A stretch of DNA of 64,000 bases from JAXMHQ01 sp046346665 (GTDB lineage Bacteria; Verrucomicrobiota; Verrucomicrobiia; Limisphaerales; JAXMHQ01). Below, piece by piece: positions 43,175 to 52,174 of this stretch; the first letter of the stretch is position 1, and each line of letters begins with the position of its first letter. A model generated the notes under the pieces. It did not search any database and was not told the origin of the DNA. It was given only the letters and a program-made list of their open reading frames with translations. The stretch covers positions 20,584 through 84,583 of the forward strand of contig JAXMHQ010000024.1 of assembly GCA_046346665.1 (NCBI GenBank), in the 5' to 3' direction. Position numbers and translations under genes: made by a program.

Positions 43175-44776
43175 TCACGCCCTCGCCGCAATCATCGCGT
43201 CCGCTTTCCGCAATTTATTCGACACCTCCACCGCCATGTTGCGCATGATCACCATGCCCAGGTGCGGCTCGGTTTGAATCAGGGTGTTGAACGACGCCCG
43301 CTGGACCACCAGCAGGATGCTCGGCTGCGCCGCCACCGCGCGGGCCGACCGCGGCGTGCCTTCCAGAAACGCCTGCTCGCCGAAAATCGCGCCGTTGCCC
43401 ACGCTGCCCACCGGCCGCACCGCGTCCTCCAGAAAAATATCAATCTGCCCCCGCATCACCACGTACGCCTCGTTGCTGTAATCTCCCTTCTCGAAAACCC
43501 GTTCGCCCGGACGGTAAAGCTTTTGCGAAAAGAGCCGCGCGATCTTTCCCAGCTCGCCGTCGCCCAGCCCGGCAAACGCCGGCAACTGCCGCAGCAGCCC
43601 GATCACCGCCACGCCCACTTTCTGGTCCTGGAAATTCCGGTCCACCAGATCCACCATCGCCCGCGCCTGCGGCGTCAGGTTCACATGGTCCAGCGTGTAG
43701 GACGCGTTCAGCTTCACCATCTTCACCAGGTCCACCCCCACGCCGTCCCGGTTCCAAAACCCCGGCAGGTACGCCACCGGCACAAAACCCAGCTGCTCCG
43801 CGCTCTTCAATATCCGCGGCGCCGTCATCAGGAAATCCACCTCCAGGTAAACCGCGTTCAGCGCCTCCTGCGTCAGCCGCACCACGTGCTGCAGCATCGC
43901 CCCGCTCGACAGCTCGTCGAACGCAAACGATTCCACCACCCGCACGCACTTGTCCCGGTCATCCACAAAAAAACTCATCCCCGCCGCAATCCTCAGAAAT
44001 CGCTGCCCCAACAGCATCCGGAGCTGCGCGTCCCCGCTCACCCGCAGCAGTCCCAGGCCCCGGTTGAAATATCCCGAGACCTCCGGCGGCAAGGCCTCGG
44101 ACGCGCCCTGGATTTTCGCCGCGTCGAACGAATCCACGCCGCATTCCTGGATGCTTAGTTCCGTCTGCAGCGGGTAACCCGTCAAGCCGTCGCGCACGAT
44201 GGGCGGATTAGGAACCTGCAAATCCCGCAAGACCGCCCCCGCCAGCTCGCCAATCTGGGGGAGCGATTGCGACATCGGCAGCCGGACCGCGGGCTCGGGC
44301 TGGCCCATGCGCAAATAAAACAACACGCCTTCACGCACCATTCCCAGGTGTTTCAAAGGCTGAAATCCCACGCACACATAACCCAGTTGCTCCAGCAGAA
44401 CCTGCTGGTTGATGTCCGATGCCGCCACCCGCGTGATCGCCATCTGCCGGCGTTCCAGACACACCGAGTTGATTCCGCGAACCAGGGCCTCGGCGCTCCC
44501 GTCGGAATAACTCTCCGGCAATGCCACGTACCGGCCCAGGTTGGCCACCGGGTTGGCATTGGGCAGTCCTGATCCCAGAATGGAAATGCTGGCGCGAAGC
44601 TGACCCTCCGCCTCCGCCACCCAGGTTTCCTCGACGTTCGGCCCCGTCAATTGCGCAGCCACCCGGCCCAGGTCGTAAACCTGTTCCGCCACACCGTCCG
44701 ACCCGTAGGTGCGACGGAGCAGGTCGATCCAACCCTCCGCATCCCGGGCGGTCGCTTTGCGAACAATCACAGACAT
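43175..44776 (-). CDS. GNAT acetyltransferase with C-terminal cyclic-nucleotide-binding domain
   Basis: A 533-residue protein. Residues 1-150 resemble a GNAT acyltransferase (IVRKATARDAEGWIDLLRRTYG ... EQLGYVCVGFQPL); about 190-360 may hold a second, degenerate GNAT-like domain (SAEQLGFVPVAYLPGFW). Residues 395-525 are a cyclic-nucleotide-binding domain: FEKGDYSNEAYVVMRG and the phosphate-binding cassette FGEQAFLEGTPRSARAV, with Glu467 and Arg476 in place, so it should bind cAMP or cGMP. Mycobacterial PatA has the reverse order (binding domain first). The gene diverges from the PAS kinase. Likely role: second-messenger-controlled acetylation; the target is unknown. I start at ATG 44776. Confidence 0.8.
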   Translation of the reverse strand: MSVIVRKATARDAEGWIDLLRRTYGSDGVAEQVYDLGRVAAQLTGPNVEETWVAEAEGQLRASISILGSGLPNANPVANLGRYVALPESYSDGSAEALVRGINSVCLERRQMAITRVAASDINQQVLLEQLGYVCVGFQPLKHLGMVREGVLFYLRMGQPEPAVRLPMSQSLPQIGELAGAVLRDLQVPNPPIVRDGLTGYPLQTELSIQECGVDSFDAAKIQGASEALPPEVSGYFNRGLGLLRVSGDAQLRMLLGQRFLRIAAGMSFFVDDRDKCVRVVESFAFDELSSGAMLQHVVRLTQEALNAVYLEVDFLMTAPRILKSAEQLGFVPVAYLPGFWNRDGVGVDLVKMVKLNASYTLDHVNLTPQARAMVDLVDRNFQDQKVGVAVIGLLRQLPAFAGLGDGELGKIARLFSQKLYRPGERVFEKGDYSNEAYVVMRGQIDIFLEDAVRPVGSVGNGAIFGEQAFLEGTPRSARAVAAQPSILLVVQRASFNTLIQTEPHLGMVIMRNMAVEVSNKLRKADAMIAARA

Positions 44777-44908
44777 AGCCGGCCCCGGGGCAGACAAGCG
44801 CAGGGGGCCGCCCCATTTACAGCAACTCCAATACCCGGGCCCGGCCTTCCCCCGCATGCTTTTCCATTCAAGCCGGCCCCCCAAAAAGCCGATACACCCG
44901 AAGATATC

Positions 44909-46636
44909 ATGGACAATTCGACGTCCGTCGCACAGTCGTCCGGCCTCGGGGGGCAAGCGCAGTTGGACCGGTTCCTCACGGTCTCCAAAGACCTTTTCTG
45001 CGTGTTTGACCCCCAGGGCCGATTTCAATACGCCAACCCCGCGTTCGAAAAACTGCTTGGGTTCGGTCAAACCGAGCTGGCCGGGAAATCCCTCCTCTCC
45101 CTCGTCCCGCCTGCCGAGGCACCCGCCGCCTCCGCCGAATTCCGCCGCCTCGCCGAAGGCGCCCAGCATGCCCAAATCGAATGCCAGTGCCGCGGCAAAA
45201 ACGGCGCCTTTCACTGGATCGACTGGAGCTTCAGCCTCGACCCGGACCTTCCCGACCGCATCTACGCCACCGGCCGCGACAGCACCGGCCGCGTCGAATC
45301 CGCCACCGAATTGACCAAGGACCGGGAGCTCCTGCGCGTCCTGCTCAGCGAATTGCCCGAGACCTTCTATTTCAAGGACCTCAAGTCCCGGTTCATCCGC
45401 GTCAGCCGTTCCAAAGCCGAACAGGCCCTCAAAATCCTCCGCGCCCGGTTCGCCCAGGAAAATCCCGGCGTTGCCGAATCGGCCTTCCCGGCCCACCTCG
45501 CCAGCATTGATTCCATCACCACCTGGCTGCTGGGCAAGACGGATTTCGACGTCTACACGGAGGAACGCGCCCGGCGGAGTTTCGACGAGGAACAATCCAT
45601 CGTTGAAACCGGCCAGCCCGTCATCGGCCGCGTCGAACGCGCCCAGTCACCCGACGGCAAAAGCCGCTGGAGCATCGTCACCAAGATGCGCTGGCGCGAC
45701 CCCGCCGGCCATATCATCGGCACCTACGGCATGTCGCAGGACATCAGCGCCATCAAGAACGCGGAGTCGGAACTGGAAAAAACCCACCGCGAACTCGCCG
45801 AATCCTCGCGCCTCGCGGGCATGGCCGAAATGGCCACCGGCGTCCTCCACAACGTCGGCAATGTCCTCAACAGCGTCAACGTCGCCTCCACCTGCCTCGC
45901 CGAAAGCCTGAAAAAATCCCGCGCCAGCATGCTGGCCAAGGTCGTGGAGCTGTTCCGCGAAAACCAGGCCAACCTCGCCGAGTTCCTCACCAGCGACGCC
46001 AAGGGCAAACAAATCCCCACCTACCTGGCCAAGCTCTCCGAACAGCTCATCAACGAACACCAGTCCGCCCTGTCGGAACTCGCGTCGCTCCAGAAAAACA
46101 TCGAGCACATCCGCGACATCGTCACCATGCAGCAAAACTGCGCCAAGATGTCCGGCATCACCGAAACCCTCAAGGTCGCCGACCTCGTCGACGACGTGCT
46201 CCGCGTCAACGAACACGCCCTCTCCCGCCACCAGATCGAAGTCATCCGACAGATCGAAGGCGATCCCGTCGTCACCGTCGACCGCCATAAAACCCTGCAG
46301 ATCCTCGTCAACCTCGTCCGCAACGCCAAACAGGCGTGCGAGGCCGCCGAGAATCCCAACAAACGACTCACCATCCGCGCCAATAACGGCGGCGACGAAG
46401 TCCGCATCACCGTCTCCGACACCGGCGTCGGCATCGCCCCCGAAAACCTCGCCCGCGTCTTCACCCACGGCTTCACCACCAAGAAAGACGGACACGGGTT
46501 CGGCCTCCACAGCGGCGTGCTCGCCGCCAAAGACATGGGCGGCACCCTCACCGTCCACAGCGACGGCCCCGGCACCGGCGCCACCTTCACCCTGACCCTG
46601 CCCGTCAAACCGCGCGAAACAAAACCCCGCCCATGA
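44909..46636 (+). CDS. PAS-domain sensor histidine kinase
   Basis: A 575-residue cytoplasmic kinase. PAS domain 1 (about 25-140: FLTVSKDLFCVFDPQGRFQYANPAFEKLLGF); a second PAS-like domain (about 145-290: LLRVLLSELPETFYFKDLKSRFIRVS); HisKA-like H-box with His314 in ATGVLHNVGNVLNSV, which is the HNVGN-type rather than the SHEIRTP type; then HATPase (LVNLVRNAKQAC, DTGVGIAPEN, HGFGLHSGVLAA). The stop overlaps the ATG of the REC gene, so kinase and response regulator are co-translated and are the probable cognate pair. No membrane helix. The ATG at 44909 (MDNSTS) is used; the long upstream extension has no domain. Confidence 0.9.
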   Translation: MDNSTSVAQSSGLGGQAQLDRFLTVSKDLFCVFDPQGRFQYANPAFEKLLGFGQTELAGKSLLSLVPPAEAPAASAEFRRLAEGAQHAQIECQCRGKNGAFHWIDWSFSLDPDLPDRIYATGRDSTGRVESATELTKDRELLRVLLSELPETFYFKDLKSRFIRVSRSKAEQALKILRARFAQENPGVAESAFPAHLASIDSITTWLLGKTDFDVYTEERARRSFDEEQSIVETGQPVIGRVERAQSPDGKSRWSIVTKMRWRDPAGHIIGTYGMSQDISAIKNAESELEKTHRELAESSRLAGMAEMATGVLHNVGNVLNSVNVASTCLAESLKKSRASMLAKVVELFRENQANLAEFLTSDAKGKQIPTYLAKLSEQLINEHQSALSELASLQKNIEHIRDIVTMQQNCAKMSGITETLKVADLVDDVLRVNEHALSRHQIEVIRQIEGDPVVTVDRHKTLQILVNLVRNAKQACEAAENPNKRLTIRANNGGDEVRITVSDTGVGIAPENLARVFTHGFTTKKDGHGFGLHSGVLAAKDMGGTLTVHSDGPGTGATFTLTLPVKPRETKPRP

Positions 46637-47160
46637 AAAGTCCGCAACAACACATCCTCGTCATCGACGACAACAAGTCGATCCACGACGATTTCCAGAA
46701 AATTTTCGACACCGCCAGCGCCACGTCGCCCGACCTCGACCACTTCGAGGCCGCCGTCTTCGGCAGCAGCACGCCGGACGAGGCCCAGCCCGGATTCGAA
46801 GTCGACTCGGCGTTCCAGGGCAAGGAAGGACTCGACAAGGTCCGCGAAGCCCTCCAGAAAAACCGCCCCTACCCGCTCGCGTTCGTCGACGTCCGCATGC
46901 CGCCCGGCTGGGACGGAATCGAAACCGTCTCCCGCATCTGGCAGGAATACCCCGAACTGCAGGTCGTCATCTGCACCGCCTACTCCGATTACACCTGGGA
47001 CGAAGTCGTCAACAAACTCGGCCACCCGGACAAACTGGTCCTGCTGAAAAAACCCTTCGCCTGCAACGAAGTCCTCCAGCTCGCCCAGAAACTCACCGAG
47101 AAATGGCTGCACACACACCACGATCCCGACCCGGATTCCCCCGGCGAACCCCAGATTTGA
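46633..47160 (+). CDS. Stand-alone receiver-domain protein
   Basis: A 175-residue REC without output domain. Acidic pocket DDNK, a ~45-residue insert, phospho-acceptor Asp86 (FVDVRMPPGWDG), Thr (VICTAYSDY) and Lys (LLKKPF). Start overlaps the PAS kinase stop (ATGA). The close match to receiver 1 of the kinase at 41110 includes the insert. Likely a phosphate-relay partner between the PAS kinase and the hybrid kinase. Confidence 0.9.
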   Translation: MKSPQQHILVIDDNKSIHDDFQKIFDTASATSPDLDHFEAAVFGSSTPDEAQPGFEVDSAFQGKEGLDKVREALQKNRPYPLAFVDVRMPPGWDGIETVSRIWQEYPELQVVICTAYSDYTWDEVVNKLGHPDKLVLLKKPFACNEVLQLAQKLTEKWLHTHHDPDPDSPGEPQI

Positions 47161-47515
47161 TCCACGCCTGATTTTTCACCGCGCGGCCCTCCCGGCCGCG
47201 CTTTCTATTTGCCCGCCTCGCAACCTGCAAGAGGCCTCCGGCATTTTGCCGCCCCGTGACTCAGGTCCGGACACTCCGGCTCGCCATTGTCCCCGGCCCG
47301 ACAGCCCATTCTCGCGCGACGATTACGATTGCGCCGAAAGCCCCAGTTCAACCGTTCAACAGTTTAACGATTCAACAGTCCCACGGCTCCCGGTTTAACG
47401 ATTCAACCGCCGGCCACCGGAATTGGCAGGGAAATTGCCTTATGCCCCAAATAAGTATCTATGACGATCACGTGGACAGCCTGCCGCCGATGACTTTGCC
47501 GCCGCGCGACGCGTC
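47161..47515. other. 355-base gene-free region with a direct repeat
   Basis: No gene supported. A 15-base direct repeat GTTTAACGATTCAAC occurs at 47362-47376 and 47393-47407, inside a pattern of related TTCAAC units from 47347. The rest, up to the DUF1800 start, is ordinary. Confidence 0.7.
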
Positions 47516-50500
47516 ATGATCCTTTTCCGCATGAATCTCTCCCCGCTTTTCCGGTCCCTGGTCCTGCTGCAATTGCCCCTCCTGCTCGCCGCCCTGGCTC
47601 CCGTCGCGCGCGCCCAATGCGTCGATGTAAACAGCAATGGGATCAGCGACGTCTGGGAGGCGTTGTACAGCGCGCAAGGCTGCGATCCCGATGCGGACCC
47701 GGACGGGGACGGCGTTCCGAACCGCCTGGAAGCCGTGGCCGGCACGAATCCGTTCGACTCGAAATCGCTGCCGCTCATCGATTCCATCGAGGTCGGATCC
47801 AACGGCGTTCACGTCCTGGTTTCCGGCGCCGTCGGCAAACGTTACGAACTGCAGTCGTCCGAGTCGCTGGAGACCCCGGATTCCTGGCAGGCGGAAACGG
47901 CGCTGGTCGCGCGCACGAATCCGCTCGTGGTGCTGGACGGCCCCGCCACGCTGCGCAACCGATTCTTTCGCGTGGTGATTTCCGACGTCGACACGGCGGG
48001 CAGCGGGATGAACGACTGGGAGAAATACCGGCTCGGGCTGGACCCGATGAATCCCTACAGCAACGGTCGCGTGGACGCGGGCGGCAAGCGGCTCAGCGAT
48101 TATCAGTATGCCAAACAACTGCTGGGCGGATTGACCGAGTCCGCGGCGCCCCGGAAGCTGTCGCTGCCGGCCGCCAGCGTCGCGGTCTATCCTTCGGCGT
48201 CGGCCACCGGCACCGGCCTGACCGGCCAGTATTACACCAACGCCTCGAGTGTCTACACCAACAGCGCGAATTTCAGACCGTCCTCGCTGTTCCTGACCAC
48301 CAACGACGCCGTGATCGATTTCGTCTGGGGCCCGTTGACCTCGCCCAATTTGAGCAACGTGGTGAGTTGCGTGCGTTGGACCGGCCAGGTGGAACCCCAG
48401 TATTCCGAGGTTTACACGTTCCAGACGCGTTCGGATGACGGACTGAAACTGTGGGTGAACGACCAGTTGCTGATCGACAAATGGCAGCCGCAGGGCACGG
48501 CCACCTGGGCCAACTCCATCCAGCTCCAGGCCGGCGTTCGCTACAATATCCGGCTGGAATATTTCAATGCCGGCGGATCCGCCAACGCGAGGCTTCAATG
48601 GTACAGCCCCAGCCAGCCGCGCCAGGACATTCCCTCCGAGCGGCTCTATCCGAGCTCCGGCGGCCTCGCACCCGGAGGCGTCACCAGCCCCCTCAACGCG
48701 CTGGGCTTCGTCGGACAGCCCTTCAGTTACACCATCACCGGCGCCAACAGCCCGACCGGTTACGACGCCGCCAACCTCCCGGCGGGCCTGGGCGTGAATC
48801 CAACCAACGGCCTCGTCAGCGGCGTGCCGCTGTCGGGCGGCGTGTTCCCCGTGGACTTGAGCGTGACGAACTCCATCGGCGTGGCCACGGCCCAACTGCA
48901 GCTCCAGATCATCGACACCGGCAGTGCTGTGACTCGCGAGGTCTGGCTGAATGTGCCCGGAACCTCGGTCACCAACATCCCCCTCTACGCCCCCGCCACG
49001 CTCACCAACACACTGAGTGTGCTCGAGGGAACCACGAATTTCGGCCGCAACTACGGCGAGCGCGTCCGCGGCTATCTCACCGCGCCCGCGACCGGCAATT
49101 ACTACTTCTGGATCGCGGCCAGCAGCAGCGCCGAACTCTGGATTTCAAATGACAGCGAGCCGGCAAACTCGGTGCGCCGCGCCGTTGTCACCGCCCCCAC
49201 GGCCTATCACCAGTGGAACCTCCAGCCGTCCCAGCGATCCCCCTGGCTCGCCCTGCAGGCCGGCCAGCGCTATTACATCGAAATTCTCCACAAGGCCGGC
49301 TCCGCCGCCGGCGATCATTGGTCCGTCGGCTGGCTGCTCGATTCCACCGGAACCAACAGGCAGCCCGCCTCGGTGGTGCCCGGCTATGTCTTGTGGCCGT
49401 TCACGAACACCCCGCCCGCGCAGGTTCCCGGAACCCTGTTCTCCGCCAACCTCGCCGCGGAATCCGGCGTCCCCACCACCGGCTCCGGCTCCGCCACCCT
49501 GCGCCTCAGCGCAGACGGCACCCAGGCCATCCTGCGCTTCAGCTACAGCAGCCTCTCGTCACCCATCACCAGCCAGCTCATTCTCAACGATCCCTATAAA
49601 TCGCACCCGAGCGAGATCATTTACGACATCGACGAATTTTCGCCCCAGGACGACGGCAGTTACGTCTGGAACATCGTTCCCGTCGGAACCCTCTCGGCGG
49701 CCGACATCGTGGAAATCATCCGGGAAGGAAAAGCGCACATCGACCTCCACACCGTGAACGCGCCCGCCGGCGAAATCAGCGGGCACTTCGCCCTCGCCGA
49801 AGGCACCGCCCAGTTCGTTCCGCCGCCGCCCCCGCCGGCCTGGCTGGACGACCACTCCAGCTCCAATGCCGCCGCGCGGTTCCTGTCGCAGGCCACTTTC
49901 GGCCCCAGCGCCGCTGAAATCAAAAACGTGCGGTCGCAGGGCTACGCCGGGTGGATCGCGAAACAATTCAAACTGCCGGTCTCCGGCCATCTCACCAATG
50001 TGATCGCCTTGGCCGGCGGCGACCTCGGCTCCGCCTACAACAGCAGCTACACCTTCAACACCTGGTGGCAGCAATCCGTCTCCGCCCCCGACCAGCTCCG
50101 GCAGCGCGTCGCCTTTGCCCTCAGCGAAATCCTTGTCGTGTCGGAAAACGGCGTGCTCGGCCAGAACGCGCCCGCCCTGTCGGCCTACTACGACATCCTG
50201 CTGAACGATGCCTTTGGCAATTTCCGCACCCTCCTCCGCGACGTCACGCTGTCGCCCGCCATGGGCCTTTACCTCGACATGCGCGGCAACGACAAGGGCA
50301 ACCCCGCTTCGGGCACGCATCCGAACGAGAATTACGCCCGGGAAATCCAGCAACTGTTCTCCATCGGCCTCAACCGCCTGTGGCCGGACGGCAGCCTGGT
50401 CCTGAATTCGCAGGGCGACCTGGTGCCGACTTACGATCAAAACGTCGTGAGTGGCTTCGCGCGCGTGTTCACCGGCTGGAATTATCACCAGACCAACCAG

Positions 50501-52168
50501 GCCAACAAACGCCTGCCCACGAACTGGTATCCGCCGTCCGATTACATCCATCCCATGGTCCTCGTCCCGACGCACCACGAACTCGGAACGAAGCTGCTGC
50601 TGGACAATATCGTTCTGCCCGCCGCCCAGGGTGCGCAGGCGAATTCGACCACGACGAATTTCGACCAGTATTGTTCCGCCGACTTCGAGGCGGCGCTCGA
50701 CACGATCATCAACAATCAGAACGTGGGGCCGTTCATCTGCCGCCAGCTCATTCAACGGCTGGTGACCAGCCATCCCAGCCGCGATTACGTCTACCGCGTG
50801 ACGCAGGCTTTCAACAACAACGGCAAGGGCGTTCGCGGCGACCTGCAGGCCGTGATCAAGGCCATCCTGCTGGATTACGAGGCGCGAAGCTCCACGGCGG
50901 CGGTCCAGACGTTGTTTGGCAAACAACGCGAACCCCTGCTGCGGGCGACGGCTCTCGCCCGCGCGTTCCCCGCGCCCGCACCGCTCAAGGCGTCCTACAA
51001 GCAAAGCGGCAGCCCATGGATCTTCGTGACCACCTCGAAGCCGCACCGCCTCAGTGCGTCGGATGATGTCCTGCTGAACTTCACCGGCAAGAACACGCCG
51101 ACCTCCCAGATCTATTACAACGTGAATGTCAGCAACGCCAACACCTTCACCGTGCTCGCCCCCGGCATCGCCTCCGGCACCTACAACCAGTCCGGCAACA
51201 CCATCACCGTCACCAACAGCGGACACGGACTGACCGCGGGCTGCCAGCTCTACCTCACGTTCACATCGGGCGGCGCCCCCGCCGGCGCCTTCACCGTCGC
51301 CTCCGTCGTCTCCAGCAGCGTGTTTACCGTCACCGCGGCCACCTCCGCCACGCGGTCCGGCACCTGCGCATTCGCGAAATGGGCCAACGGCTCCTATGTC
51401 CAGTCCACCAACATCATCCGCATCGAGACCCCCGGAAATCATGCCCTGTCGGTCGGGCAAAAAGTCTACGTCAACCTCGAACCGGGCAGCGCGTCGTCCA
51501 ACGGCGTCTATACCGTGGCCTCGGTCCCGGGTCCGGACCGCTTCACCGTGATCAGCCCGGTCGCGGCCAGTTGGAACGGCAGCGTCCCGCTCGTGCTCCC
51601 GCTTGCCCCAGCCCCGATCAACCGCTCCGGCACACTCACCGTCCGCTATAACACCTGGAACATGGGCTACACCGACGGCGGCTCGTCCTCGAGCCTGAAC
51701 CAGACGCCCCTGAATTCACCCACCGTGTTCAACTACTTTTATCCGGATTTCAAATTCCCCGGCATCCTCACCGCCGCGGGATTGACCACGCCGGAATTCC
51801 AGCTCACGTCGGACACCACCGCCGTCCTGCAGATGAACTTCATCACGCAAGCCATACTCAACACCAGCGGCAACACCAACGGCCTTGTGAGCTTCGCCAA
51901 CGGCAGCGGCGCCATCCGCCTGGATTTCAGCCCCTGGATGACGCCCGCCTGGACGTCCGACGCCGGCATCCCCGGGCTCGTCGAAGCCCTGAATACGCTC
52001 CTGTGCGCCGGGCAACTGTCGCCGGCCGCCAAGACCATCATCGTCAGCACCCTCTCCAACCACGCCGCGTTCCCTTACACCACCGGGACCGCGACCGAAA
52101 TGCGCGACCGCGTGCGCGGCGCCGTTCATTTCATCGTCAGCTCGCCCGATTTCATCATCCAACGCTAA
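47516..52168 (+). CDS. Large secreted DUF1800 protein with PA14 and CHRD-like domains
   Basis: A 1550-residue secreted protein. Signal peptide (LLLAALAPVARAQ) is followed by a DPDADPDGDGVPNRLE calcium-type segment, a beta module resembling the shared tail (YELQSSESL ... FFRVVI), two PA14-type domains (about 230-380, LTGQYYTNASS; and about 470-640, starting near VTREVWLNVPG) separated by a cadherin/Ig-like domain, and a CHRD-type domain (SATLRLSADGTQAILRFSYSS). The DUF1800 core then runs from about 790 (ARFLSQATFGP ... WLDDH) to the end. DUF1800 is of unknown function and is nearly always next to DUF1501, as here (6 bases apart). Probably an envelope protein set. The second ATG at 47531 is equally likely as start. 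Confidence 0.9.
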   Translation: MILFRMNLSPLFRSLVLLQLPLLLAALAPVARAQCVDVNSNGISDVWEALYSAQGCDPDADPDGDGVPNRLEAVAGTNPFDSKSLPLIDSIEVGSNGVHVLVSGAVGKRYELQSSESLETPDSWQAETALVARTNPLVVLDGPATLRNRFFRVVISDVDTAGSGMNDWEKYRLGLDPMNPYSNGRVDAGGKRLSDYQYAKQLLGGLTESAAPRKLSLPAASVAVYPSASATGTGLTGQYYTNASSVYTNSANFRPSSLFLTTNDAVIDFVWGPLTSPNLSNVVSCVRWTGQVEPQYSEVYTFQTRSDDGLKLWVNDQLLIDKWQPQGTATWANSIQLQAGVRYNIRLEYFNAGGSANARLQWYSPSQPRQDIPSERLYPSSGGLAPGGVTSPLNALGFVGQPFSYTITGANSPTGYDAANLPAGLGVNPTNGLVSGVPLSGGVFPVDLSVTNSIGVATAQLQLQIIDTGSAVTREVWLNVPGTSVTNIPLYAPATLTNTLSVLEGTTNFGRNYGERVRGYLTAPATGNYYFWIAASSSAELWISNDSEPANSVRRAVVTAPTAYHQWNLQPSQRSPWLALQAGQRYYIEILHKAGSAAGDHWSVGWLLDSTGTNRQPASVVPGYVLWPFTNTPPAQVPGTLFSANLAAESGVPTTGSGSATLRLSADGTQAILRFSYSSLSSPITSQLILNDPYKSHPSEIIYDIDEFSPQDDGSYVWNIVPVGTLSAADIVEIIREGKAHIDLHTVNAPAGEISGHFALAEGTAQFVPPPPPPAWLDDHSSSNAAARFLSQATFGPSAAEIKNVRSQGYAGWIAKQFKLPVSGHLTNVIALAGGDLGSAYNSSYTFNTWWQQSVSAPDQLRQRVAFALSEILVVSENGVLGQNAPALSAYYDILLNDAFGNFRTLLRDVTLSPAMGLYLDMRGNDKGNPASGTHPNENYAREIQQLFSIGLNRLWPDGSLVLNSQGDLVPTYDQNVVSGFARVFTGWNYHQTNQANKRLPTNWYPPSDYIHPMVLVPTHHELGTKLLLDNIVLPAAQGAQANSTTTNFDQYCSADFEAALDTIINNQNVGPFICRQLIQRLVTSHPSRDYVYRVTQAFNNNGKGVRGDLQAVIKAILLDYEARSSTAAVQTLFGKQREPLLRATALARAFPAPAPLKASYKQSGSPWIFVTTSKPHRLSASDDVLLNFTGKNTPTSQIYYNVNVSNANTFTVLAPGIASGTYNQSGNTITVTNSGHGLTAGCQLYLTFTSGGAPAGAFTVASVVSSSVFTVTAATSATRSGTCAFAKWANGSYVQSTNIIRIETPGNHALSVGQKVYVNLEPGSASSNGVYTVASVPGPDRFTVISPVAASWNGSVPLVLPLAPAPINRSGTLTVRYNTWNMGYTDGGSSSSLNQTPLNSPTVFNYFYPDFKFPGILTAAGLTTPEFQLTSDTTAVLQMNFITQAILNTSGNTNGLVSFANGSGAIRLDFSPWMTPAWTSDAGIPGLVEALNTLLCAGQLSPAAKTIIVSTLSNHAAFPYTTGTATEMRDRVRGAVHFIVSSPDFIIQR

Positions 52169-52174
52169 TCGCCC

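Noticed and set aside
49559..51460. Minus-strand frame of about 630 codons opposite DUF1800
   Set aside because: Gly/Ala/Val-rich reverse shadow of a confident secreted protein.
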